DNA of 64,000 nt from Pyrocephalus nanus (Eukaryota > Chordata > Aves > Passeriformes > Tyrannidae): positions 39,268,425 through 39,332,424 of the forward strand of contig CM076266.1 in NCBI GenBank assembly GCA_038380795.1, read 5' to 3'. The position numbers and the translations under genes were made by a program. Shown piece after piece: positions 27,316 through 37,600 of the stretch. The stretch's first letter is position 1, and each line of letters begins with the position of its first letter. A model generated the notes under the pieces. That model ran no database searches. It was not told where the DNA came from and worked only from the letters and a program-made list of their open reading frames with translations.

Positions 27316-30300
27316 TGGAAATCACTAAACGATAAGCACCTTTCTGCACCTTTTACCAACATCCAAATCCTCTTACCCTTCTCAGCAGTGTGCACACCCT
27401 GTTACTCTCCCATCTCAACAGCAAGACTTCTAACAATGCCTGGATCCCTAAGATCTACCTCTTGGGAGATAAGTGGGGCAATGGTGGCAGAGGTGCAGAC
27501 AGATGGATGGACAGATTTTTTTCCTATTGAATTATGTGTCAAACTCGAGGGACAATTCGAATGCCAACTCTTCAGTGCTCTCCTACCCCTTTCCTACCAT
27601 TTCTCTTACTGCATTTATGGCCTGTCCTCAAAACTGCCCAAACATTTTTCCCTTCTACCAATGGGAACACAAAGCAGATGTGATCCCCGCAGGCAGCAGC
27701 AGAATGATGAGGATTCACAACCATCAGTCAGAGCAATTCAAGCACAGTCATTACCTCTGCGTGACCAGCTAATTTTACAGAAGTGCTGTTTAAAACCCAG
27801 CAACACTGGTTACCAGTTTATCTTGCTTCTCAAAGCACAGTGACTCAAAGTTGGTGCGTCCATTTGAACCCCCTGGAGCCAAGACACCTGTAAGATTATC
27901 ACAGAGCTACCGATGGACAACTCCTCTCACACAACAGGCTCACACCAAGGTTAAATTTTATCCATGCAGCAAGTGGGCCACCACTCAGAAAGGTATGAAA
28001 GCATGAAACAAAAATCACAAGGGCAGGCCCCAGTATCACTAGAGTTTCACTGCATAAATAAGCCTCACTTGAACACTGCTTTAAATACCACACATAGCAG
28101 TGTACACATAGAGTTTGTCCTCTGAGGGAAGATCACATATGACAAATCCCAGCTACATCAAGCAATCCACTTCTGGAAGTTGTTTAAATACTGAAAAAAT
28201 TAAATCTATATAAAGGAGTTTCACTGGTCAGAAGTGTCCAAATCAAGCCCTGCTCATCCCATTTTGCTGTTGCGTACCCAATCTAGTGTAAGCGGCAAAG
28301 CCGTACCAGTAGATCTGGGAAGCACAACTGTCTGCCTGATTTTAATTCAGATGACTGCCTTACCATCACACACTCCATGCACATTAAGTTTCACTTACTG
28401 ACTTCTCCCTGCCCTCATGTTCTTTACCAAAGAATGCGTAAACTGAACTTTAAATTGTTAATTACACTTCCTTCTAGTGACCCGAAAAATGCATGTGAAG
28501 CTGTAAACAGCATGACTATGGCAAACTGAGTACTGTTCAAGCAATTTCTGTTCAGCAACACTATGCTTTGCCACAGCAGAACAACTCACAATACAGTAAG
28601 TCAGAAAGTGCTTGGAAAGGAGAAATAAAACTTTTCCCTCACTTCATTCACTAGACTACAGTTTGCCTTCCCAGTTTCAGAACTTCTGCTGCATAAGCAG
28701 TTTCATCTTGCCAAAAAGCCTCCTGTAAACTTCAACAGAGGATCAGGAAAGGCATGGGGTGGAATTTTAACAAGATACGTAAAGGCTGACTTACCAACTG
28801 GTCCAGTGACTTGTTAAAAAAATAAATCAGTGTCACATAAAAAGCTGCTGACATGTTTTATGTACAAAACCTCTCACATGATATCTGCGTGCAGATCTCT
28901 GAACAACTAATGAATGAACATGGCATCAATTTTTTTTTTTAATTATCAAGGAATGGAATAACACAGTCAGAATGGCTGATATATTTTTCTTTTATTCCCC
29001 TGCTGATTTACTTGAGTTCTCCCTACACTGCGCTACTAGTCTTACAAAAAAACTTTACCCACTCATTTTACCCTCAGTCTTATTTACCTTCAATCTACTT
29101 TTGCCCATCCTGTGTTTAGATATTTAAAAAGATATCACTTTAACTTTTCATTCATGCACATATGACCACTGGATGGAATAAGGCTTTAATTAGAAAATTA
29201 AAACCAAACTATTTGAGTAGACACTCTTTCTACAGAAACAATATTTGAATGCCAACACTATTTCTGTAAAAGAGGATCAAGTGAACTATCTTAAAATAAA
29301 AATTTAAACTTTTTCTTACATTCTATTTTCATTATTTCAGCAGTCTTGACAAAATTTTTGCAATAGAAAAGTAAAAGTTTAAGCTTACTTGAAATCAACA
29401 GTTGTGTCTCCACCTACTGGAAAAATTAATTTACCTGAAACAGTAATTTGAACCTTTGGGATTTGGGTAAGTAAAAGAGCAATGATTTTTGTGTAAGATA
29501 CGAAGAATTCATGTGTGACGTGTCGTCACATGTCATGTCCCCAACACAAGTTTGCAGAAATCACTGCCATTCCCTGCAGTCCGCATGGATTCCACGAAGT
29601 GCCTGTTCTCAAATAGCTGTCTGTCAGAATGCAAAACTAATCAATACTCTTAAAAAACATATATGAGTCATTTCTTAAATAACATTTTTTTGGTGGTAAA
29701 CCTGAAATGTCATCTTATTTCAGTATCTTGCTGATTTCCACTATCCCTTCATGAGACCTGGACACTAACATCAGAACAACTTCTTTAAATAACTGATGTG
29801 TAAAACCCACAGAATGGTTGCTAATTATGAAGCATTCTCAGTATGTAACTCCTTTTTTCTTTTAAGCCAGAGACCTTGAAAATAATTAAACATGATGGTA
29901 AAAGTAGAGAACCTCCCACTTTTAACTTTTTATTATTTAACATGTTATGAAATGGCTATAGTTTTAAAAGATTCTAATTAACCCAGAACAAGAATGTAAA
30001 GGTTTTGATATGGAAAAACACCTCTCCTAACCTCTCCTCTTTCTCTTTTTCTGTCTCCATTATTCTTGTAAGAATGACATCAGCCATAACCACACAATTC
30101 AGTTTTGCTGTACTCTGAAAAAAAGCAATTTTAAGCCACAGCATAGCACATTACCATGACCATGTTTTTTTGTACTACAGTTTTGCTGTAGTATAATCTG
30201 AGATCCAACTGCAAATGGTTATACTGAGCATGGGATAAGCCCTCTAACAGCATCTGTGACCAGCATACCTGTATTTCAGCCTGTCTCTCACATGTCAGCC

Positions 30301-31430
30301 TGAATTAAACTCACTCTTTTCCAGGACCTTTTATGAGCTTCTTCTTTTGTGGTGGACAGTACAGCCACTTTCCCCCTAACAGTCTCACTCTTAACCCTGC
30401 CATCATATTCTACTTTGTACTTCCACACAAATAAGTCCAATAGTGTCTGTACCCCTCCAGTTGCAGGACGCTTCTAAAAAGTCAAATTTTCACCCCAGGA
30501 GCCACATCAACCCATTCCAGTTTTTATCCATTTTTACCTCAAACACAAAACACAACAAGGCACTTTATTTAAATTTGTGAGGTCTTTACCTTTCCAATCT
30601 TGAGACAGTATAATTCATTTCACATCTGTATGGAGAGTGCAACACCTAAATTGCCACCACAAACATTATCACAATCCTAAGTGCATACCTGTCTCTTAAG
30701 TAAAAAGAACATCCTCCCACTGATCTAGAGATCAGTGTCCTGCACAGAGCATCAAAAGGCAGTAATGAGCTTGGGACAGTCACACCAAATGAGAACTTTA
30801 AATTACCTTTGACTATAGCAGAAAGCATGGGTTTAAAGCAGGACACTGAACTTTTATAAAATTGCATTCAAACTGTAAGTAATTTCTACAAACAACTGCA
30901 TTTAGAATAACAGAATGATTCAGGGACTGAGACACTGTACAAAGGCACACTAAAGAGTCTTTTGCTTGTCACTGTGGTACTATGAAGTTTTCTCCAGATC
31001 ACTGACCTTTTTTTCTGCGTGCAGAAATATCCAACACAAGGACCTAATATCAAGCTGGAGCTTGATGCTGGCCAAAGACACACACTGTTTGGGAATAATG
31101 TTACGATCACATCCTTAACAGCTCAAAATTATTTTGTAGATTACTTGTTTTTCCTGCTTTTACCACGGTTAAACCTCAAATAAAAATGCCAAAACTAGTA
31201 AGTTATATTGCCGAGATTTCTGTTCCTTTCTACCTCCCTGAGGTTTGCATGCAAAAGAATTCAGAGAAAGAAAAAAAAGATAGGATTAAATTTTTATGCT
31301 TTGAATAAGAAAGGTCCTAAAAGTCAGGGTTCCTGCAGACATTCATCCTTTCTATCAGCCTTCACTAAGACTCTTTCAATTAGCAGGGCATGTTTTCATT
31401 ACTTCCTTTCTCATTTTTCCTTAATTAAAA

Positions 31431-31474
31431 ACAAACAAACAAACAAAAACCCACCGCAAAACAAAACAAAACCC
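31431..31474 (+). repeat. AAAC/AAAAC simple repeat
   Basis: Repeated AAAC units are followed by CAAAACAAAACAAAAC in an A-rich intronic context. An A-run at 31,514-31,524 follows shortly after. Confidence 0.85.
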
Positions 31475-33190
31475 CCATGATTTAAGTTAATAGCTTCCAT
31501 CATTTTTTTTAAGAAAAAAAAAAAGGCAAAAGAGGTAGTTCAATAAAGGTCCAATTGCACTTCTGTTTCAACAGTTTTTCAATCATTTTAAAGAGTTTCA
31601 GTATGCAGTTAGCCCACTAATACAGCATCAGAACAGACACCATTCCACAGAGCTAGTACAGTATATTTGTCAATAATTTCCATATTAATTAGTTCTTGAC
31701 AAGACAGGCTGAAAGAGTGAAAGAGCAGTGATCCGTACGATCTAAAACAAATGCAAGCACTCAGAATTCAAAGAAGCAGAATACACACACTTTTGGTAAG
31801 ATGTCAAAGATTCCATTAAAAAAGAAAGAAAAGAAATAAAAAACCTCCAAAACCTTAAGAATAAAATAAAAACCTAACAATGCCAGAGGCCATACCTCTG
31901 TACTGCAGATTTTTCACAGCAACGTGGAACTCAGGTACTTTATATAGTGCAACACTTTGAGAACAAATTAAGAAGAACAAGATTATCAATTCCAAACATT
32001 TCAAGGGAGGGAAGAGGAAATTAAGAATATCTCTGAAGGGTCCTTTAAAAATCACATTTAAATGAGCTCAAACCAGACTCCAATTATCAGGACTTTATGT
32101 AAATAAGATTTTTGTCTATGTCCTTTTGAAGAAGAATTTTTTGGCAGATGTTGTATGGTCCAGTCATATTCAAAGTGTTAAAAGCCAACCACCTCAGCAG
32201 AATAAAAGGGTAACATTATGATGCTGGTGTCAAACCAACCAGTTTAACAGACACTATCTGTTCAGAAACAGCATGCTAAGATTTCAAAGCCTCCTCTAGT
32301 CCAACATCTATTTATAGCTGCCCAGCCTCTCTACAATTTCTCGCAGCCTCTCCTTCTCTCAAAGCCAAGCGGGAGAAGTTTAATGGATGTAATGCTGGGC
32401 CTTGTGCCGCAAGATGGCCAGAAGATCTGCAACTCTCCTCCAGCGAACCCATGTGCATGAAGACCAGAGGTTGTGAGATGAGGTTGATCTAACCTACACA
32501 GCAGCCAAATACATGGCACAAAGCTTCCCTCTCCGCTTTAGGAACACATTTTTTCTCTGCCAGCGTATTGACAGTAATGAACCACATCGGCATCAGAGCT
32601 TCAGCAAAACATACCTGCCTTCTTCCTCCACACCGCCCCCCAAGTCAGCTGCCTTGCAAGCCAAGACAGAAGCTATCCAAGTCAGCTTTGACCCCGGGAC
32701 AGCAGCAATGTCAACCAAGCACCCTCCCACTTATAATGCTACTCCTGTACGCTGCACCTTCCTCAAGGAAACTCGGAGGCTTGTTGGCTTTTTTTCCGTG
32801 CAGTCTCTACCACTCAGCCATGCGTGTCTTTTTAAAGCACCGATTTAGACCGGCTCTCCTTCACCTCCATGAGATGTAACATCGCGGAAAGGGTGCAGAT
32901 ATTTTCCTGCATACGGAGCACAACGCCACAGGCTGAACTCCGCTACAAGCTCCGCACATTCATGCCTGGTGCCTCCTCTCCTACCACCTACATCCACTTG
33001 CCTGTAGTACTCGTTCAGCGACCGAGGAGATGACAGCACTGCTGGAAACTCCTGCCCACCCGATCACAACCACATTTTCGTCCCTTTCCCCGGTCAGAGG
33101 CAGACGGAAGGGGAGGGTTGACTTCCTCGGGAGGAAAATAGGCAGGGAAAGGCAGGGGCAGAGATCAAGAGAGGAAGAATCACCCCAAAG

Positions 33191-33510
33191 GGAGAGGGGA
33201 TAATCCCCGAGAGGCGAGGCTGCGGAGGAGCCTAAGCAGGGAGTGAGGTACAGGGACAGCGAACCGGGGGGATAATCCTGCAGAGAAGGGGGAGATAATC
33301 CCCTCGGAGGGGGGGAGGCGGAGGATCCCGGAGAGGGAGGGGCGGGAAACCTGATAATCTCCAGGAGGAGAGAAAATACCGGGAAAGGGGGTGGGGGAAG
33401 GAGGGTGGGCGGGTGGATAATCCGGAGCGGCAGATGAAGCGCGAGTCTCCCGGGGACGCATCCGGAGGCGGGAGGAGGAGGGTTAATCCTCGTTCTGGGG
33501 GCTAAAATCC
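33191..33510 (+). repeat. Degenerate array with TAATCC cores in the CpG island
   Basis: Five exact TAATCC hexamers lie on the same strand at 33201, 33273, 33296, 33418 and 33484. A TAATCT variant is at 33355 and further decayed copies are at about 33322 (GGATCCC) and 33505 (AAATCC). Most are set in a shared G-rich context of the form GGGGATAATCCCCGGAGG, at spacings of about 20-70 bases. This looks like a decayed GC-rich minisatellite. TAATCC is also the core site of K50 homeodomain proteins (OTX, PITX, GSC, CRX), so the array could bind such factors; that part is inference. Confidence 0.65.
33381..33413 (+). promoter_or_regulatory. G-quadruplex motif
   Basis: Six runs of three to five G separated by loops of one to five bases occur on the plus strand, starting GGGAAAGGGGG and ending GGGTGGGCGGG. 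This meets the usual G3N1-7 definition with spare runs. Because PALS2 is transcribed on the minus strand, the G-rich strand is the template strand in early intron 1. Folding is predicted from pattern only. Confidence 0.7.
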
Positions 33511-33536
33511 CTCTTCCAGGACTCTGACGCTGCCAT
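33483..33536 (-). CDS. Short 17-codon ORF with strong start context in the CpG island
   Basis: A minus-strand ATG at 33536-33534 has A at -3 and G at +4 (AACATGG) and opens a 17-codon frame, MAASESWKRDFSPQNED, ending in TAA. The start overlaps a YY1-like motif, which often marks TATA-less promoters and lies just downstream of the transcription start. No splice donor lies inside, so it cannot be an alternative PALS2 N-terminus in this frame. It would matter only if a transcript starts upstream and reads past the donors at 33,779 and 33,571. Confidence 0.2.
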   Translation of the reverse strand: MAASESWKRDFSPQNED

Positions 33537-33779
33537 GTTCGCTCCCCTGCAGGCCCGCCCGGCCCCGCTACCTGCGGGCGGCTCTTCCCCCCTCACGCCA
33601 CACGAACACGGGGCGCCTCCGCTCCCACCGCCGGGGCGAGCGGCTCGGCCGGGATGGTTGCGGGACCCCACCTCCCACCACCATTTCCCCGCCGGCTAGG
33701 AGGGAGGGGAGAAGCGGGCGGACCAACCCTCCCTTCCCCCCTGCGCACACGCGACCTCCCCGCCGGTACGGGGACTCAC

Positions 33780-34050
33780 CGGCCGGCACCGACTCCCGCC
33801 GCTCCTCGTCCCCTCCTCCCTCAGCGGGCGCCGCTCGGCCCCATGGATGATCCCTGGCGCGCGGGTCTCCCGGAGGGACGGCGCGAGCCGGAGGTGCCTC
33901 CGCCGCCGCTCTGCGCCCGCCTCGGCGCGCGCCGCCGGCGTGGCTGTGGCACGCGCTCCCGCCGCCGCTCCTCCTCCCCGCCCACCACCGGCGAGCGCGC
34001 GCGCGGCCTCCGCGGCGGTGGCGCGCGAGCGCTTCCAGCTCCCCCCCCCC
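33780..34050 (-). other. PALS2: PALS2 probable non-coding first exon (5' UTR)
   Basis: The minus strand of the CpG island contains a perfect splice donor, CCG|GTGAGT, with GT at 33779-33778. This is the best candidate for the end of exon 1, because the start-codon exon at 5.9 kb has almost no 5'UTR of its own and needs an upstream partner. The right-hand boundary is only an estimate: no TATA box is visible, and GC-rich CpG-island promoters often start at several positions. A minus-strand GC box (GGGCGGGG, plus-strand 33976-33983) lies within the interval, so the true start may be nearer the donor. An alternative donor, CAG|GTAGCG, is present with GT near 33,571. The exon is inferred; transcript data would fix it. 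Confidence 0.5.
33821..33844 (-). CDS. Possible seven-codon upstream ORF in the PALS2 5' UTR
   Basis: Within the probable first exon the minus strand has an ATG (33844-33842) in a CATCCATGG context, followed by six more codons and TGA (33823-33821), encoding MGPSGAR. The +4 G is favourable; the -3 position is T, which is not. If exon 1 extends to here, this short frame precedes the PALS2 start codon and could lower its translation. It depends entirely on the unproven transcription start. Confidence 0.3.
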   Translation of the reverse strand: MGPSGAR

Positions 34051-34051
34051 C
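34041..34051 (+). repeat. C11 homopolymer run in the promoter region
   Basis: Eleven consecutive C residues are followed by TCCCC. On the minus strand this is a G-run close to the presumed start of PALS2. It is likely to vary in length and to be error-prone in assembly. Confidence 0.9.
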
Positions 34052-34127
34052 TCCCCGCCACTCCAGCCGCTCCAGCCGCCTCCCGGGGGGAGCACGCGTG
34101 CCCCTTCTCGGCCCCCACTCCCCCCCC

Positions 34128-34342
34128 GTGTGTGTGTGTGTGCGGGACGGAGGGCGGCTGGGGCGGCAGGGGTCGGCGCGCGTGAGAGAGAGCGCGTGTC
34201 AGTGTGCGTGAGAGCGCGCGCGCGCGTGTGACAGAGCCCGTGTGAGCGCGCGGGGGGCTGAGGGCGAGAGAGGTCAGCGCGTGTGAGCGCGCGGGAGCGA
34301 CTGCGCTGTCGCTGCGCGCGTGCGAGCGCGTGTCTGTGGGGC
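34128..34342. repeat. Alternating purine/pyrimidine GT/GC-rich tract
   Basis: A (GT)7 run at 34128-34142 is followed by repeated GCGCGCGTG, GTGTGAGCGCGCG and GAGAGAG segments up to about 34,342. The phrase GTGTGAGCGCGCG occurs twice (around 34,240 and 34,279). It looks like an interrupted dinucleotide microsatellite at the outer side of the PALS2 promoter. Alternating purine/pyrimidine sequence of this type can adopt Z-DNA when supercoiled. Confidence 0.65.
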
Positions 34343-34599
34343 TGCACCCCTGGGTGTGCCGGGGGAGGCGCGGGGCCGTGCGGCGGGACACGCGTGTTCG
34401 TGTAAAGGCACACGCGAGTGACAGCCACCGTGTTTGTTGCCGGGGAGCGCTGGCGAGGGACAGAGCGAGAGTGTGCGAGCGTGTCCGTGTCCGTGTCCCC
34501 ACGCCGCGGAGCGCAGTCGCTCCCGGACGGGGCTCGGGCTTTGCCCGGCGTGGTTCGGACTTCCCTCGGTCCGAGTCCCGAGGGGACGCGCTGGGGTGA

Positions 34600-34623
34600 C
34601 ACGTGGCGCTGACTGATCAGTCA
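34600..34623. promoter_or_regulatory. E-box beside a perfect 14-bp palindrome
   Basis: CACGTG at 34600-34605 is a canonical E-box of the USF/MYC type. Four bases further on is TGACTGATCAGTCA (34610-34623), which equals its own reverse complement and carries two inverted TGAC half-sites of the kind used by bZIP proteins. The pair marks the outer edge of the CpG island. Function is inferred from motif form only. Confidence 0.45.
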
Positions 34624-34649
34624 CCGAGTGCGAGAAACACTGGCACAGA

Positions 34650-37600
34650 AGTCACGTATTTCAGAGGGGAAAGGGGAGGCGTGTAGTTTCCCCTGATGCC
34701 AATAAGACCCCTGCAAGACCACTGAGATGGAAGCAACACCGAAAAAACGATTTTCCCGCACTTCTGCTCACTGTTTGCTTTAAACAATTCGTTTGCTTTG
34801 AACAGAGATAATAAAGTAGCTTTCGCTTTTTGCTTCTACGGAGGCTCTCCCCTTTGGATTCTCTTGGACTTTGGGAAATATGGGTTGCACTCGGTCAGTT
34901 CTTCATGAAGAATTCTCCTTAACTAAAGGTGGGGGTTTTTTTGGTTTTACCTAAGGGTAAAACTTGCCCCAGAAAAGAAAATGTTCATATCCAAAACAAC
35001 CCTTCATTCTACAGCTTATTTTAATTCACATTTTTCCTTGTCATACCGATTTTCCTGAAATTTTTTGAATCCAGGTGTACAGTTTGACAGCAATCTGCTT
35101 ATTTTTGCTGTTTTAAGAATACCTGGTAGCCTGCTGTGACATGGTAACCCTTCATAACAAGCAGTCTGCAATTCACACTGGCTTTTCCTTTGGGAGCCAT
35201 TGGGGAAAAGGGAAAGCCAGAACTATGTGGGGGCAGAGTTTGAACAGAAAATCCACTAGTCACCAATTTTCATTCTAATGGGTTCAGACTGTGCTTTCCT
35301 ACGAGGTAATAAACTGATTTCTATGCAACCCAATATATCAAAAAAGCAGCCTATATATATGATGGGCATAATTACAGAAACTGTGGAATAGCAGTCAGCA
35401 GGTGAAAAGCCTTTCTCAGATTGACCAATAAAGTTGCATCAAGTAAATAAGATCTTGTGGACCTCATCTTAGAAAACTAGCATGTAAAATTCCTCCAGGA
35501 ATTATCTTTATTTACTATTAAAATTACAGTAGCTACCCTGTGCTGAGAGCTTCACAAGCATGTGGAACTATGCATCCCCAGGTTCAAAGAGCTTACAGCC
35601 CTCCTGCAATTTTTCAGTAAAAAAGTCCAAATTGAACATATTTTTTGTAATTTGCTTCACAAGCAGTTATCTTTTCCTTGTTAAACTGAAAAGAAACTTA
35701 AAATGGCATGAGGAATTCTAAACTACAAAATGACCTACACCACCCCTTCGGTGTTTGAACCCCTGCAGCTACAATGGAAAAACTGACAGGCATAGAAAAC
35801 CTTCACTCCCCAAAAAATAACTCCACATCATTCTCTCTCCTTTGTCCCTCGCTTATTTTTGTGATGTTATAATGGAAAATCTTTTGAACCAGAGCCACAA
35901 AATGCATAAATGTCATCTCATCCTGTATTTCACAACATTTTGTTGACTTCTTCTCTTACAGTCCCCACATTTGTGGAGACTGAACAGTATTTTACTAAGG
36001 AGAAAGGCTTGTAGCAATTTATGCTGGCATCTTTCATGATATCCTGACTTTACCTTTGTGGCCAGTGAAAGAAAATTGCTCCACTGCAAAACTTAGAGGT
36101 TCCTTATTACGGTGCTACTCAAAGCTTGAATCTAAACCTGTGAAACATGAGACCCTGTTTTTAGCTGTAACAGAAATATCTAAACATGGAGTACATTGAC
36201 TGTTCCACAGCCCTTTGAATGTCTTTCATCCTGGCCTCCACAGCTGCTATTTGGCTATTAAAGCCCTCTAGATAATGTGTCCCAAATGCTCACACACCAT
36301 ATTTTGCCCACTATTTGATCCATTTGACCCATTAGGGTCAAGAAGGAAATATAGATGTATTGTTTCAGAGAAAAACTTAGAATTTGATGTTTACCCTCAG
36401 GCAGGAATTATCATATCCTTTTGGCTCTTTACTACTTACATTCAAATGCCACTCATAGCAGAAATCCCCCGTCCAAGGATGGCCCTTAGGACCCTGCTGG
36501 TCCTGTTCAATCTGATGGCTTTGCACCATTCCAGCAGCGCAAAAAGGACTGTAAGTCTCTTTTATCCATTTAATGGGCAATTACTGCACTTCAGCCAAAC
36601 CTCACCCTGTTCCCAGTTCAGGGCAGAGAAGATGGGGACCCGGCCAGGGCTGACTTATGTCCCTGCAATGTCTGGCTAGTGATCATGGTCAGCTAGGCAT
36701 AAGTTAGAATAGTGCCAAAACCGAGTTACTTTATGCTAGGGATTATCTCAGTCTCTGTCAAGCCACAGGATTCAGGGAGCATAAAGACTGTATGGTAGGG
36801 CAGTTCCAACCCTCATACTTTCGGGCTGATTGATTAGCATTTGCTAGAACTGGAGTTTATGACTCTACAGAGCTTTGAACTCTGCCTTTGATGATATAGA
36901 TCTCACTGAAGTAAAGGGTTTCTTTTACTATGAAGTCTGCTGCTCCTTTTTGTAAAACTGCAGGGGCCAGGGTGGCTAATGTTGTGATAGTTCTGTGCTG
37001 ATGCTGCAAGTAACAAAGTAGAGATCTTTATCCAGGGTCTTTTGGTTTTGCTGGGGCCCCCACCCTCATGTTAGAGTATTTAGACAAGCAGACACTCCAG
37101 TATGTAGAAGTGAGAAGGAGGACGATGTGGTTTTCAGTCCACTTACAGTTCTGGGTGTACACATGGAAAATAAAACCCATAATCACTACCAGCACTGCCA
37201 CAATAGTGGAGAAATTATCTACTGCCTGGTGTCAGCTATGCCAAAATTTTTGTCTCATGCCTGCAGAACTCTGGATCTGAATTCCAAATTCTCTATCACT
37301 GTTCTGATGACTATTTTAATAATTAAATGAACAGTTATACCCACAGAAGAGCTTCTTCTTTTGAGTCAGTTACCCTTTTCTCATCTAGTTATTGTGGCAA
37401 ACTGTTCTTGAGCACTTAGAGCAAAGGACTTTGGAACACTGTATATTTTTAAAGGAAGTTTTAAACTGATTGCTGGCATACTCAGCAAGTCCATTGTTCT
37501 GTGTACTTTCATTAACCAATGTCTAGCTTGGATCAGTTGTTATCATCAGTCTTAAGATAGCTGGAATTCTAGACTACTTCTTTATTTGATAACCCCTAAA

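Larger units (their letters stand above)
5944..33779 (-). other. PALS2: PALS2 intron 1
   Basis: This long intron of about 27.8 kb runs from the GTGAGT donor in the CpG island to the TCAGCAG acceptor before the start-codon exon. Most is AT-rich, unique-looking sequence with homopolymer runs and no CR1 copy that I can recognise by eye. The exceptions are the CpG patch at 27.17-27.31 kb, a few short inverted repeats and one 31-base tandem duplication. No other coding exon is supported. The right boundary depends on the inferred exon 1. Confidence 0.7.
33000..34620. promoter_or_regulatory. PALS2: CpG-island promoter of PALS2
   Basis: GC content and CpG frequency rise sharply here against the AT-rich sequence on both sides, and CG dinucleotides are dense between about 33.4 and 34.6 kb. 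The island lies at the 5' end of the minus-strand PALS2 gene and contains the GTGAGT donor at 33,779. Visible elements include GC boxes (33339-33346 plus; 33976-33983 minus), an E2F-like GGCGGGAAA (33341-33349), a YY1-like AACATGGC (minus, around 33,538), and an E-box CACGTG at 34600-34605. No TATA box is apparent, as is common for broadly expressed genes. Long open frames on both strands across 33.5-34.6 kb are a by-product of high GC and few stop codons, and I do not call them genes. A divergent non-coding transcript on the plus strand is possible but not shown. Confidence 0.85.

Noticed and set aside
33568..34602. 344-codon minus-strand open frame in the CpG island, and overlapping frames of 268, 185, 116 and 112 codons
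   Set aside because: High GC leaves few stop codons in every frame. The translations are Arg/Pro/Ala/Gly and Thr-His repeats from GT/GC microsatellite sequence, with no family resemblance.
36275..36679. 134-codon plus-strand frame and overlapping minus-strand frame
   Set aside because: Neither translation resembles a known protein; I considered an endogenous retrovirus fragment but saw no retroviral motif.
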